Source: Azolla caroliniana | Lineage: Eukaryota; Polypodiophyta | Assembly: GCA_043228905.1 (NCBI GenBank) | Contig: JBHGNT010000020.1 | Span: forward strand, 15,686,001-15,750,000 | Direction: 5' to 3' | DNA: 64,000 nt | Part shown: piece by piece, positions 45,801 through 59,500 of the stretch | How positions within the stretch are numbered: position 1 is the first letter of the stretch | Layout of the letters: each line of letters starts with the position of its first letter | The notes under the pieces: model-generated | What the model was told of the DNA's origin: nothing | What the model saw: the letters and a program-made list of their open reading frames with translations, nothing else | The model's database searches: none | Made by a program: the position numbers and the translations under genes

Positions 45801-46956
45801 GAAGGAGCACCTGGTATGCCGGTTGAAGAAGAGCCTTTACGGACTGAAGCAGGCTCCCCGGCAATGGTACCGGAAGTTCGACTCCTTCATGACCGACGAA
45901 GGGTACCTCAAAACGCAGTCTGACCACTGCGTGTTTGTGAAGAAGTTCGAAGGAGGAGACTTTCTAATACTCCTCCTGTACGTGGACGACATGTTGATCG
46001 TCGGACGAGACCAGGTCAAGATACGGATGCTGAAGAAGGCTATTCATCGAACCTTCTCAATGAAGGACTTGGGTCCGGCGAGACAAATACTAGGGATGTA
46101 CATCATCCGGGACCGGAGCAAGAAGCAGTTGTGGCTGTCACAAGAGAAGTACGTGACAAAGGTGCTTCAACGGTTCAACATGTCGGAAGCAAGACCGGTC
46201 GGATCAACCCTACCGGCAAACTGCAAGCTGTCCAGCAAGCAAAGTCCCAAGACAAAGGCTGAAAAGGAGGATATGATGAAAGTGCCGTATGCCTCAGCCG
46301 TCGGGAGCTTGATGTACGCCATGGTGTGTACGAGACCGGACATAGGATATGCAGTCGGAGTGGTGAGCCGGTACATGAGCAATCCCGGCAAAGAGCATTG
46401 GAACGCGGCCAAATGGATACTCCGATACCTGAAGGGCACGGCAAACATGTGCCTCCGATTCGGCTCCGGCAAGCCCGAACTCGACGGCTTCACCGATTCG
46501 GATATGTCGGCTGATGCAGATACCAGCCGGTCCACATCAGGGTATGTGATGACGTATGCAGGAGGAGCTGTTTCATGGCAGTCGAGGCTGCAGAAGACGG
46601 TTGCGTTATCAACCACGGAGGCGGAGTACATGGCGGCTGTTGAAGCCGGCAAGGAAATAATATGGATGAAGGACTTCATTAGAGAGCTCGGTATCCGGCA
46701 AGAGGAGTACCGACTCTACTGCGACAGTCAGAGTGCCATCCACCTTGCGAAGAACGCGGCCTATCACTCCCGGACGAAACACATCCAGCGAAGATATCAC
46801 TGGATCCGGGAAAGGATAGAAGACCAGGAGTTCGTGCTGACAAAGATCCACACGGACGAGAACGGCTCAGATATGCTGACCAAAGTGCTCACACCCGACA
46901 AGCTGGAAGCATGCCGGATGAGGATCGGATTGGAGAGACATCCCATGCCGAAGTGA
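42883..46956 (+). pseudogene. Copia gag-pol of element 2, nonsense codon at position 17
   Basis: The family start MEGGGSG is at 42883. Codon 17 (42931-42933) is TAG where the sister copies have CAG (Gln of LNAQNYADW), a single C-to-T change. After it the frame is open to 46956 and shows every domain: CCHC knuckle, protease VVDSGASFH, integrase HKRLCH and CTDC plus Asp/Asp/Glu core, RT YVDDMLIVG and RNase H. The next in-frame ATG is at 42958 and would give 1332 residues lacking the first 25 of gag. An integrase residue also differs (FIDDHRRKLW against FIDDHSRKLW in the others). The copy may be inactive, or work by reinitiation or read-through; the sequence does not decide. Confidence 0.92.
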
Positions 46957-46966
46957 AGGGGGAGTT

Positions 46967-47330
46967 TGTTGGGATTACGGTCCCTCCGGCTGGGATGTCC
47001 GGAGATGAATGACGGCAAGCCCGGTTGCGGTTACGGAACCGGATGATGAAGAGTACCCGGCATGAAGCCGGATGACGAGTACTCGAATGCGGATCCGGAT
47101 GATGAAGAGTACCCGGCATGAAGCCGGATGCTGAAGAACCCCGGCTACGGAGCCGGATGATGAATGTACCCGGAGAGAGATCCGGATGCGGGGACATATT
47201 TGTGAATATGTTTGCTAAGAGCCCTTGAGGCTATATTTGTAAATAGCCCGAAAGTCATATATGTATAAATATGACTTATGGCAAACAGTTTTACGTTGTT
47301 GCTCATTTTTCATGCGAAGTGAGAGCAGCC

Positions 47331-47364
<34 letters not shown>

Positions 47365-47634
47365 CAAAGAGGTCGTTGCCTCTGTGTATCACCGCCGCCT
47401 GTGGCGAAGACAGTGAACTCAAGGTTGTTGCCTTGTAGCTTCACCATTGTACATCTCTGTTCATAGTGATAGTTGGAGTTTGAGGACTCCCGTGGTTTTT
47501 CCCATTTAGGGTTTTCCACGTTAATCCCTGTGTCATCGTGTCTTTCTCTGTGTTTCCTATTTTCTGCTCCTTTGATTCGCAATTACTCGGTTGTGGCCGG
47601 AGAGGAAGGTAAATCGGAGCGTCGATTCTCAACA
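46967..47634 (+). repeat. 3' LTR of copia element 2 (668 bp)
   Basis: Follows the polypurine tract aagtgaagggggagttt (46951-46966). Same length as the 5' LTR with offset 4783 and four differences found. TATAAATA at 47264-47271. Confidence 0.95.
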
Positions 47635-50070
47635 AAAACTTAGGTCGAGAGACATGAAGAAATCAGTAAATTTAAGGAGGGAGTTGAGAAGAGCTCATTA
47701 GTAAATGAAAATGTTCATACCTGGCTCGTCTAATATCAGATTTTGGTATTCAAACATGCGAATTGAAGCTAACAATGCTAGCTAGGATATGGTATTGAAA
47801 AAACAAGATTTTAAAACTCAGGTCAAGAGACATGAAGAAATTAGCAAATTTGGGGAGGGAGTTGAGAAGATCCTGTGAGTAAATTAAAATGTTCATACCT
47901 GGCTTGTGTGATATCGGATTTTGAGGTTCAAACATGTAAATCGAAGCTCACAACGCTGCCTTTCACATGGAATTAAAAAATCAAGATTTTGAAACTCAGG
48001 TCGAGAAAAATGAGGGAATTAGCAAATTTAAGGAGGGGGTTGAGTAGAGCCGGTGAGTAAATTAAAATGTTCATATTTGGCTCCTATGATATTGGATTGT
48101 TGTGTTCAAACATGCGAATCGACGCTAACAACGCTAGCTATGATATGTAACTAAAAAATCAAAATTTTGAAACTCAGGTCGAGAGACATGAGGAAATTAG
48201 CAAATTTGAGGAGGGAGTTGAGAAGAGCTTATTAGTGGATAAAAGTGTTCACACTTGCCTCGTGTGATATCGGATTTTTGTGTTCAAACATGCGAATCGA
48301 AGCTAACAAAGCTAGCTAGGATATGGTATTGAAAAAACAAGATTTCAAAACTCAGGTCGAGAGACATGAACAAATTAGCAAATTTTAGGAGGGAGTTGAG
48401 AAGAACCCGTGAGGAAATTAAAATGATCATACCTGGCTCGTTTGATATCGGATTTATTTTTTCAAACATGTGAATCGAAGCTAACAACTCTAGCTTTGAC
48501 GTGGAATTAAAAAATCAAGATTTTGAAACTCAAGTCGAGAGATATGAAGAAATTAGCAAATTTAAAGAGGGAGTTGAGACGAGCCCGTGAGTAAATTTAA
48601 ATATTTATATTTTGCTCGTGTGATATCGGATTTTTGTGTTCAAACATGCGAATCGAAGCTAACAACGCTAGCTATGATATGTAACTTAATAATTAAGATT
48701 TTAAAACTTAGGTCGAGAGACATGAAGAAATCAGCAAATTTGAGGAGGGAGTTGAGAAGAGCTCATTAGTAAATGAAAATGTTCATACCTGGCTCGTGTG
48801 ATATCGGATTTATGTGTTCAAACATGAGAATTGAAGCTAACAACTCTAGCTTTAACATGGAGTTAAAAAACCAAGATTTTGAAACTTAGGTCGAGAGACA
48901 TGAGAAAATTAGCAAATTTGAGGAGGGAGTTGAGCAGAGCCGGTGAGTAAATTAAAATGTTCATATTTGGCTCGTTTGTTATCGGATTTTTGTGTTCAAA
49001 CATGCGAATCAAAGTTAACAACGCTAGCTATGATATGTAACTAAAAAAATTAAGATTTTAAAACTTAGGTCGAGAGACATGAAGAAATCAGCAAATTTGA
49101 GGAGGGAGTTGAGAAGAGCTCATTAGTAAATGAAAATGTTCATAGCTGACTCGTGTGATATCGGATTTTTGTTTTCAAAGATGCGCATAGAAGCTAACAA
49201 AGCTAGCTAAGATATGGTATTGAAAAAATAAGATTTTAAAACTCAGGTCGAGAGACATGAACAAATTAGCAAATTTGAGGAGGGAGTTGAGAAGAGCCCG
49301 TGAGGAAATTAAAATGATCATACCTCGCTCCCGTGATATCGGATTTTTGTGTTCAAACATGCGAATCGAAGCTGACAACTCTAGTTTTGACATGTAGTTA
49401 AAAAATCAAGATTTTGAAACTCAGGTCAACAGACCTGAAGAAATTAGCAAATTTGAGAAGGGAGTTGAGAAGAGCCCGTGAGTAAATTAAAATATTCATA
49501 CGTGGCTCGTGTGATATCTGATTTTGGTGCTCAAACATGTAAATCGAAGCTCACAACGCTATCTTTGAAACCCAAGTCGAGAGACATGAGGAAATTAGCA
49601 AATTTGAGGAGGGAGTTGAGAAGAGGCGGTGAGTAAATTAAAATGTTCATATTGGGCTCGTATGATATCGGATTTTGTTGTTTAAACGTGCGAATCGAAG
49701 CTAACGATGCTAGCTAGGATATGCTATTGAAAAAACAAGATTTTAAAACTCAGGTCAAGAGAGATGAAGAAATTAGCAAATTTGAGGAGGGAGTCGAGAA
49801 GAGCCGTGAGTAAATTAAAATGGTCATACCTGGCTCGTGTGATATCGGATTTTTGTGTTCAAACATGCGAATCGAAGCTAACAAAGCTAGCTAGGATATG
49901 GTATTGAAAAGATAAGATTTTAAAACTTAGGTCGACAGACATGAAGAAATTAGCAAATTTGAGGAGGGAGTTGAGAAAAGCCCGTGAGGAAATTAAAATG
50001 ATCATACCTCTTTCGTGTGATATCGGATTTTTGTGTTCAAATATGCAAATCGAACCTAACAAAGCTAGCT
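47635..50070. repeat. Satellite array, subfamily D (right part)
   Basis: Continues the monomer broken by element 2. The marker gct(c/t)attagt recurs at 47693, 48227 and 48761, exactly 534 bp apart, so subfamily D is organised as a trimer. Transition to subfamily A is gradual near 49900-50100, with mixed monomers. Confidence 0.9.
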
Positions 50071-53000
50071 TTGACGTGGATTTAAAAAATCAAGATTTTG
50101 AAACTCAGGTCGAGAGACATGAAGAAATTAGCAAATTTGAGGAGGGAGTTGAGAAGAGCCCGTGATCAAATTAAAATGTTCATACCTGGCTCGTGTGATA
50201 TCGGATTTTTGTGTTCATACAGGCGAATCGAAGCTAACAATGCTAGCTATGATATGGAATGAAAAAATCAAGATTTTGAATCTTAGATCGAGAGAAATAA
50301 AGAAATTAGCAAATTTGAGGAGGGAGTGGAGAAGAGCCCGGGAGTAAATTAAAATGGTCATACCTGGCTCGTGTGATATCGGATATTTGTGTTCAAACAT
50401 GCGAAATGAAGCTAACAAAGCTAGCTATGATCTGGAATTAAAATATCAAGATTTTGAAACTCAGGTCGAGAGACATGAAGAAATTAGCAAATTTGAGGAG
50501 GGAGTGGAGAAGAGCCCGGGAGTAAATTAAAATGGTCATACCTGGCTCGTGTTATATCGGATATTTGTGTTCAAACATGCGAATCGAAGCTAACAAAGCT
50601 AGCTATGATATGGAATTAAAAAATTAGGATTTTGAAGCTCAGGTCGACAGACATGAAGAAATTAGCAAATTTGAGGAGGGAGTTGAGAAGAGCCTGTGAG
50701 TAAATTAAAATGTTCATACATGGCTTGTGTGATATCGGATTTTTGTGTTCAAACATGCGTATCGATGCTCACAACGCTAGCTATGATAAGCAATTAAAAA
50801 ATCAAGATTTTGAAACTCAGGTAGAGAGACATGAAGAAATTAGCAAATTTGAGGATGGACTCGAGAAGAGCCCGTGAGTAAATTAAAATGGTCATACCTG
50901 GCTCCTGTGATATCAGATTTCTGTGTTCAAAGATGCGAATCGAAGCTAACAAAGCTAGCTATCATATGGAATTAAAAAATCAAGATTTTGAATCTCAGAA
51001 CGAGGGAAATAATGAAATTAGCAAATTTAAGGAGGGAGTTGAGAAGAGCCCGTGATTAAATTAAAATGTTCATACCTGGCTCGTGTGAAATTGGATTTTT
51101 CTGTTCATACATTCGAATCGAAGCTAAAAGTGCTAGCTATGATATGAAATGAAAAAATCAAGATTTTGAATCTCAGATCGAGAGAAATAAAGAAATTAGC
51201 AAATTTGAGGAGGGAGTGGAGAAGAGCCCGGGAGTAAATTAAAAAGGTCATACCTGGCTCGTCTGATATCGGATTTTTGTGTTCAAACATGCGAATCGAA
51301 GCTAACAAAGCTAGCTATGATATGGAATTAAAAAATTACGATTCTAAAGCTCAGGTCGAGAGACATGAAGAAATGAGCAAATTTGAGGAGGGAGTTGAGA
51401 AGAGCTTGTGAGTAAATTAAAATGTTCATACATGGCTTGTGTGATATCGGATTTTTGTGTTAAAACATGTGTATGGAAGCTCACAACGCTAGCTATGATA
51501 AGCAATTAAAAAATCAAGATTTTGAAACTCAGGTCGAGAGACATGAAGAAATTAGTAAATTTGAGGATGGACTCGAGAAGAGCCCGTGAGTAAATTAAAA
51601 TGTTCATACATGGCTTGTGTGATATCGGATGTTTGTGTTGAAACATGCGAATCGAAGCTAACAAAGCTCGCGATGATATAGAATTAAAAAATCAAGATTT
51701 TGAAACTCCGATCGAAGGACACGAAGAAATTAGCAAATTTGAGGAGGGACTTGAGAAGAGCCCGTGAGTAAATTAAAATGGTCATACCAAGTTCCTGTGA
51801 TATCGGATTTCTGTGTTCAAATATGCAAATCGAAGCTAACAAAGCTAACTATGATATGGAATTAAAAAATCAAGATTTTGACACTCAGGTTGAGAGACAT
51901 GAAGAAATTAGCAAATTTGAGGAGGGAGTTGAGAAGAGCCCGTGATTAAATTAAAATGTTCATACCTTTCTCGTGTGATATCGGATTTTTGTGTTCAAAC
52001 ATGCAAATCGAAGCTAACAAAGCTAGCTATGATATGGAATTAAAAAAACAAGAATTTGAAACTCACGTCGAGAGAAATGACGAAATTAGAAAATTTGAGG
52101 AGTGAGTTTATAAGAGACATGAAGAGACATGGAATTAAAATGTTCATACCTGGCTCGTGTGATATCGGATTTTTGTGTTCAAACATGCGTACCGAAGCTA
52201 AGATTGCTAGCTATGTTATGGAATTAAAAAATCAAGATTTTGAATCTAAGGTCGAGAGACATGAAGAAATTAGTAAATTTGAGGAGGGACATGAGAAGAG
52301 CCCGTGAGTAAAGTAAAATGTTCATACCTGGCTCGTGTAATATCGGATTTTTGTGTTCAAATATGCAAATCGAAGCTAACAAAGCTAGCTATGATATAGA
52401 ATTAAAAAATCAAGATTTTGAAACTCAGGTCAAGAGACATGAAGAAATTAGCAAATTTAAGCAAGAACTTCAGAAGAGCCTGTGAGTAAATTAAAATGTT
52501 CATACCTGGCTCGTGTGATATCGGATTTTTGTGTTCAAACGTGCGTATTGAAACTCACGACGCTAGCTATGATAAGCAATTAAAAAATCAAGATTTTGAA
52601 ACTCAGGTCGAGAGACATGAAGAAATTAGCAAATTTGAGGATGGACTCGAGAAGAGCCTGTGAGTAAATTAAAATGGTCATACCTGGCTATGATATGGAA
52701 TTAAAAAATTTAAGATTTTGAAGCTCAGGTCGAGAGACATGAAGAAATTAGCAAATTTGAGGAGGGAGTTGAGAAGAGCCTGTGAGTAAATTAAAATGTT
52801 CATACATGGGTTGTGGGATATCGTCTTTTTGTGCTAAAACATGCGTATGGAAGCTCACAACGCTAGATATGATAAGCAATTAAAAAATCCAGATTTTGAA
52901 ACTCAGGTCGAGAGACATGAAGAAATTAGCAAATTGGAGGATGGACTCGAGAAGAGCCTGTGAGTAAATTAAAATGGTCATACCTGGCTATTATATGGAA

Positions 53001-55915
53001 TTAAAAAATTAAGATTTTGAAGCTCAGGTCGAGAGACATGAAGAAATTAGCAGATTTGAGGAGGGAGTTGAGAAGAGCTTGTGAGTAAATTATAATGTTC
53101 ATACATGGCTTGTGTGATATCGGATTTTTGTGTTAAAACATGCGTATGGAAGCTCACAACGCTAGATATGATAAGCAATTAAAAAATCAAGATTTTGAAA
53201 CTCAGGTCGAGAGACATGAAGAAATTAGCAAATATGAGGATGGACTCGAGAAGAGCCTGTGAGTAAATTAAAATGTTCATACATGGCTCATGTGATATCG
53301 GATTTTTGTGTTCAAACATTCAAATCGAAGGTAACAAAGCTAGCTATGATATGGAATTAAAAAATCAAGATTTTGAAACTCAGGTTGGGAGACATGAAGA
53401 AATTAGCAAATTTGAGGAGGGACATGAGAAGAGCCTGTGAGTAAATTAAAATGTTCATACCTGCCTCGTTTGATATCGGATTTTTGTGTTCAAACATGTG
53501 TATTGAAACTCACAATGCTAGAAAAAGTTTTGGTTCTTTGTCTATTCATATCCGCCGGCATCTGGCTTTTTTTACAAGTCAGCAACAGAATTGATGACTT
53601 CATTGATTCGCGCTAACATTTCTAAAAATGTAATGGATAACTTAGGAAATTTTTTTTTTAGCTTCGGATCCAACTTCTGTCCAATAAAAGCCTATGGTAA
53701 GCAGTTAAAAAATCAAGATTTTGAAACTCAGGTCGAGAGACATGAAGAAATTAGCAAATTTGAGGAGGGACTTGAGAAGAGCCCGTGAGTAAATTAAAAT
53801 GGTCATACCAAGTTCCTGTGATATCGGATTTCTGTGTTCAAATATGCAAATCGAAGCTAACAAAGCTAGCTATGATATGGAATTAAAAAAACAAGATTTA
53901 TGAAACATAGGTCGAGAGACATGAAAAAATTGGCAAATTTGAGGAGGGAGTTGAGAAGAGCCCGTGATTAAATTAAAATGTTCATACCTGGCTCGTCTGA
54001 TATCGGATTTCTATGTTAAAACATGCGTATGGAAGCTCACAACGCTAGCTATGATAAGCAATTAAAAAATCAAGATTTTGAAACTCAGGTCGAGAGACAT
54101 GAAGAAATTACCAAATTTGAGGATGGACTCGAGAAGAGCCTCTGAGTAAATTAAAATGTTCATACCTGGCTCGTGTGATATCAGATGTTTGTGTTGAAAC
54201 ATGCGAATCGAAGCTAACAAAGCTAGCTATGATATGGAATTAAAATATCAAGATTCTGAAACTCAGATCGACAGACATGAAGAAATTAGCAAATTTGAGG
54301 AGGGACTGGAGAAGAGCCCGTGAGTAAATTAAAATGGTCATACCAAGTTCCTGTGATATCGGATTTCTGTGTTCAAATATTCAAATCGAAGCTAACAAAG
54401 CTAGCTATGATCTGGAATTAAAAAATCAAGATTTTGAAACTCAGGTCGAGAGACATGAAGAAATCAGCAAATTTGAGGAGGGAGTGGAGAAGAGCCCGTG
54501 AGTAAATTAAAATGGTCATACCTGGCTCGTGTGATATCGGATATTTGTGTTCAAACATGCGAATCGAAGCTAACAAAGCTAGCTATGATATGGAATTAAA
54601 AAATTAAGATTTCGAAGCTCAGGTCGAGAGACATGAAGAAATTAGCAAATTTGAGGAGGGAGTTGAGAAGAGCCTGTGAGTAAATTAAAATGTTCATACA
54701 TGGCTTGTGTGATATCGGATTTCTGGGTTCAAAAATGCGAATCGAAGCGAACAAAACTAACTACGATATGGAATTAAAAAATCAAGTTTTTGAAACTCAG
54801 GTCGAGAGACATGAAGAAATTAGCAAATTTGAGGATGGACTCGAGAAGAGCCTGTCAGTAAATTAAAATGTTCATACCTGGGTCTTGTGATATCGGATTT
54901 TTGTGTTCAAACATGCGTATCGAAGCTAACAATGCTAGCTATGGTAAGCAATTAAAAAATCAAGATTCTGAAGCTCAGGTCGAGAGACATGAAGAAATTA
55001 GCAAATTTCAGGAGGGAGTTGAGTAGAGCCTGTGAGTAAATTAAAATGTTCATACATGGCTTGTGTGATATCGGATTTTTGTGTTAAAACATGCGTATGG
55101 AAGCTCACAACGCTAGCTATGATAAGCAATTAAAAAATCAAGATTTTGAGACTCAGGTCGAGAGACATGAAGAAATCAGGAAATTTGAGGAGGAAGTGGA
55201 GAACAGCCCGTGAGTAAATTAAAATGTTCATACCTGGCTTGTGTGATATCGGATTTTTGTGTTCAAACATGCGTATTGAAACTCACAACGCTAGCTATGA
55301 GACATGAAGGAATTAGCAAATTTGAGCATGGACTCGAGAAGAGCCTGTGAGTAAATTAAAATGTTCATACCTGGCTCGTGTGATATTGGATTTTTGTGTT
55401 CAAACATTCAAATCGAAGCTAACAAAGCTAGCTACGATATGCAATTAAAAAATCAAGATTTTGAAACTCATATCAAGAGACATGAAGGGATTAGCAAATT
55501 TGAGGAGGGACTTGAGAAGAGCCCGTGAGTAAATTAAAATAGTCATACCTGCCTCGTGTGATATCGGATTTCTGTGTTCAAACATGCGTATTGAAACTCA
55601 CGACACTAGCTATGATAAGCAATTAAAAAATTAGGTTTTGAAACTCAGGTCGAGAGACATGAAGAAATTAGAAAATTTGAGGATGGACTCGAGAAGAGCC
55701 TGTGAGTTAATTAAAATGTTCATACCTGGCTCGTGTGATATCGGATTTTTGTGTTCAAACATTCAAATCGAAGCTAACAAAGCTAGCTATGATATGGAAT
55801 TAAAAAATCAAGATTTTGACACTCAGGTCGACAGACATGAAGAAATTAGCAAATTTGAGGAGGGACATGAGAAGAGCCCGTGAGTAAATTAAAATGTTCA
55901 TACCTGGCTCGTTTG
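50071..55915. repeat. Satellite array, subfamily A (right block, first part)
   Basis: Monomers return to the gaagaaattagcaaatttga, gtgagtaaattaaaatg form. From 51910 onward the block aligns with position 1 onward (offset 51909), including irregular features such as a short monomer with tcatacctggctatgatatg and the filler at 53522-53691. It has one monomer more than the left copy (about 55660-55840). Confidence 0.93.
53522..53691. other. Second copy of the non-satellite filler
   Basis: Same sequence and same junctions as 1613-1781, with one additional T in the poly-T run and at least one other substitution (cagaattgatgac against cagaattcatgac). It entered the satellite before the long-range duplication. 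Confidence 0.8.
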
Positions 55916-56567
55916 TGTTGGGATTGCGGTCCCTCCGGATGGGATGTCCGGAGATGAATGACGGCAAGCCCGGAGACCGTTACGGAGCCGGATGATGAAG
56001 AGTACCCGGCTACGGAGCCGGATGATGAAGAGTACCCGGCTACGGAGCCGGATGATGAAGACCCCGGCTACGGAGCCGGATGATGTATGTACCCGGAGCG
56101 AGATCCGGATGCGGGGACATATTTGTGAATATGTTTGCCAAGGGCCCTTGAGGCTATATTTGTAAATAGCCCGAAAGTCATATGCGTATAAATATGACTT
56201 AGGGCAAACAGTTTTACTGTTGTTGCTCATTTTCTGTTTTTCCACTTAGAGGGAGCGAAGTGAGAGCAGCCGAGAGAGAGAGAGAGAGAGAGAGAAACGA
56301 AGAGGTCGACGCCTCTGTGTAATACCGCCGCCTGTGGCGAGGACAGCGAGCTCAAGGTCGTCGCCTTGCAGCTCGCCATTGTATGTTCCAGTGTATAGTG
56401 GTAGTTGGAGTCGTGCACTCCCGTGGTTTTTCCCGTTTAGGGTTTTCCACGTTATACCCTGTGTATTCATCTCTCTGTGTCTTTGTTTTTATTTTTCTGC
56501 TGCATTGATCCGTGTTGTCTCGGTTGTGGCCGAGAGGCGAAAGATTTGATAGCGTCAATTCTTTACA
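55916..56567 (+). repeat. 5' LTR of copia element 1 (652 bp)
   Basis: TGTTGGGATTGCGG to TTCTTTACA. Contains a 30-bp tandem repeat starting at 55981, 56011 and 56041 (unit beginning tacggagccggatgatgaag), TATAAATA at 56187-56194, a (GA)n run at about 56272-56294, and a telobox-like ttagggttt at 56437-56445. Confidence 0.97.
56187..56194 (+). promoter_or_regulatory. TATA box in 5' LTR of element 1
   Basis: TATAAATA within catatgcgtataaatatgac, about 270 bp into the LTR and about 410 bp upstream of the gag start. Confidence 0.7.
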
Positions 56568-56570
56568 AAG

Positions 56571-56582
56571 TGGTATCAGAGC
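56571..56582 (+). other. Primer-binding site of element 1
   Basis: TGGTATCAGAGC, complementary to the 3' end of initiator Met-tRNA, three bases after the LTR. Confidence 0.92.
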
Positions 56583-56598
56583 GACGATAACACAGAAG

Positions 56599-59500
56599 AT
56601 GGAAGGCGGCGGTAGCGGGCAGCCGGGAATGATGGTGCTGAATGCGCAGAATTACGCCGACTGGAAGATCAAGATGGAGGATCTTCTGATTGTTCGGGAC
56701 CTGTACGAACCGATTGACAGGTCGGAAATACCGAAGGGAGTACTTGAGTCGGAGTGGAAGCTCCTGAACCGGAAAGCAGTAGCGACGATCCAGCAATATG
56801 TCGATGTAAGTGTCCTGCAACATGTGGCGAACGATACGAACGCCTATGAGATGTGGAAGAAGCTGTCGGGCCTCTATGAGAGGAAGAATGCGTTGAACCG
56901 GACCTCCCTGATGAGAAAGATAGTGAACCTCAAGTACCGGGACGGCGAGAGTATGGTGGAACACGTAAGCACGTTCATGGGATTCGTGAACCAGCTTGCG
57001 GCGATCAAGTTCCCGTTGGAGGATGCAATGCAAGCCATCATCCTGATGTGTACATTGCCGGACAGCTGGGAGAATTTGGTGGTGACTCTCAGCACCTCCT
57101 GCACGGAAGACAACTTGTCCCTACAAACGGTAAAGACAAGTATTCTAAATGAAGAAGCGCGTCGGAGAGATAAAGAACCGGCCTCCGACTCGAAGGCGCT
57201 GCTTACCGAATCGGAACGGGGAAGACACTGGAACCGGAGTCCGCAAAGACGGGAGAAGTCGGGGACCCGGTCGCAGTCAAGAGGAAGACCCATTTGCTTC
57301 CACTGTGGGAAGCCGGGGCACTTCCGGAAGAATTGTCGGCATTACCGAAAGGACAACGGAGCCGACGACGCCGATTCGAAGAAGTCACCGGAGAGAAACG
57401 GTGCATACCGGGGAGCCACGGACCGGAGAGGTCCGGATCGGCGAGGGCAGGACCGGAAAGGAACGACGGCACTCGCGGCAAGTGAAGAAGAGATAATGCT
57501 CATTACCGAAGAGAGGGAGCTGAACCTTGCCGGCGTAGAGATGACCTGGGTGGTCGATTCCGGAGCGTCGTTCCACCTGACCCCGGAGAAGAAATACTTC
57601 TCATCTTACACAGCCGGTGAACATGGCTGTGTCCGGATGGGAAATGAAGGCACATGCCGGATTGCCGGCATAGGAGACGTGTGGCTGATGACATCAACCG
57701 GATGCAAGATGCTGCTGAAGGATGTGCGACACGTTCCGGAGGTCCGATTGAACCTGATCTCGGCCGGGAGGCTAGATGATGAAGGCTACACGGGTAGCAT
57801 CCGGAACGGTGTCATGAAGTTCAGCAAGGGGAGCCTGATAGTGGCTCGGGCCCGGAAGGTCAACACACTGTACCTGATGAATTCCCGGCTATGTCCGGAG
57901 GAGCTGAACGTGGCAGCCGACACTGCCGGTGAGCTGTGGCACAAGAGACTGTGCCACATGAGTGAGAAGGGGATGAAGAGGCTTGTAGAAGACAACCTCA
58001 TTCCAGTGAAGCATGTGCACCTGGAGAAGTGCACCGATTGCCTGGCCGGTAAGCAGAACCGAACCTCCTTCCACTCAAGGCCACCGACGAGACGTAGCGC
58101 ACCCTTGGAGCTGGTGCACACTGATGTGTGTCAGGTAGAAACGAAGTCACATGGCGGAGCCCAGTACTTCGTGACATTCATTGATGATCACAGCCGGAAG
58201 CTGTGGACGGCACCGTTGAAGACAAAGGACCAAGTGTTGTCCGTCTTCAGAGAACTCCACGCGAGAGTGGAAAGAGAATCCGGCAAGAAGCTGAAAGCGA
58301 TACGAGCGGATAACGGAGGGGAATACCGGGGGCAGTTCCAGGAGTACTGTCGCTCGAAGGGAATCCGGCTCGAGTTTACTGTGCCGAAGACGCCGGAACT
58401 GAACGGGCTGGCCGAGAGGATGAACCGGACCATAATGGAGAGGGTCCGGAGTATGCTAGCGCATGCGAAACTACCCAAGGGATTTTGGGCTGAGGCAATG
58501 TCGACGGCGACGTATGTGATAAATAGATCACCCTCAGTACCTTTGGACGGAGACACGCCGCAGAAAGTGTGGACCGGTAAGGAAGTGTCCTACCGGCATC
58601 TGAAGGTGTTCGGGTGTCTCACATACGTGCATGTGGCAAAGGACCGGAGAGGAAAGTTAGATCCAAAGACCCGGCCATGCATATTCCTCGGTTACGGCGA
58701 CGACGAGTTCGGCTACCGAGTATGGGACCCGGTCGACAAGAAGATATTCAGGAGTCGAGATATCATTTTCATGGAGGACAAGACGCTCGCCGACTCGGAG
58801 TCGGAGAAGAAGATGAAGAGCTCCAAGTCGACCGGTGAGGATAAACTCTACGAGGAGCAGTCCCGACCGGCAAGGGACCGGTTAACACTCGAAGACCCGG
58901 CCGAAGACGGTGAAGAAACAGAACCGGCTGAAGAAGATGAAAATGATACCGGAACCGGCCCCGATCCCGAAATGGATTCGGATGAAGAAGAAGAATCGGA
59001 AGAACCGGTTACCGAAGCTCCCGAACGGAGATATCCTCTAAGAGAGAGAAGGGCCCCCCGGAGATTTCCGGAACCAGAGCACGTGCTGCTAACCGACGAG
59101 GGGGAGCTGGAGAGCTTTGAAGAAGCAAAGCACGACACCCAGAGCCGCAGGTGGTTAAGTGCCATGCAGGACGAGATGGATTCCCTGCATGAGAACCACA
59201 CATATGAACTTGTGGAGTTGCCGAAAGGAAAGCGGGCACTTCGAAACAAGTGGGTGTTCAAGCTGAAACCGGGAGATGCCGGAAACCCCCCGAGATACAA
59301 AGCCCGGATCGTGGTGAAGGGGTTTCAGCAGAAGAAGGGCGTCGACTTCGACGAGATATTTGCCCCGGTAGTGAAGATGACCTCCATCCGGACGGTGCTG
59401 AGCATAGCGGCAAGCATGGACCTCGAGGTAGAACAGATGGACGTGAAGACGGCATTCCTTCACGGTGACCTCGAAGAAGAGATCTACATGCAGCAACCGG

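Larger units (their letters stand above)
42184..47634 (+). mobile_element. Ty1-copia element 2 (Tnt1/Tork-like), 5451 bp
   Basis: Flanked by a 5-bp duplication AAAAC (42179-42183, 47635-47639) inside subfamily D. LTRs are 668 bp each and differ at four sites found by eye. PBS, polypurine tract and a full-length gag-pol are present, but gag contains an early TAG codon. Confidence 0.96.
41168..49118. repeat. 534-bp trimeric higher-order repeat in subfamily D
   Basis: The variant gct(c/t)attagt marks one monomer in three: 41168, 41703, then 47693 (534 bp after removing element 2 and its duplicated AAAAC), 48227 and 48761. Spacing changes outside this run: 712 bp before 41168 (from 40456) and 357 bp after 48761 (to 49118), equal to four and two monomers. 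Confidence 0.85.

Noticed and set aside
56512-56598. Upstream ATG giving a 1387-residue gag-pol for element 1
   Set aside because: It starts within the LTR and runs through the PBS. The start at 56599 is shared by all sister elements.
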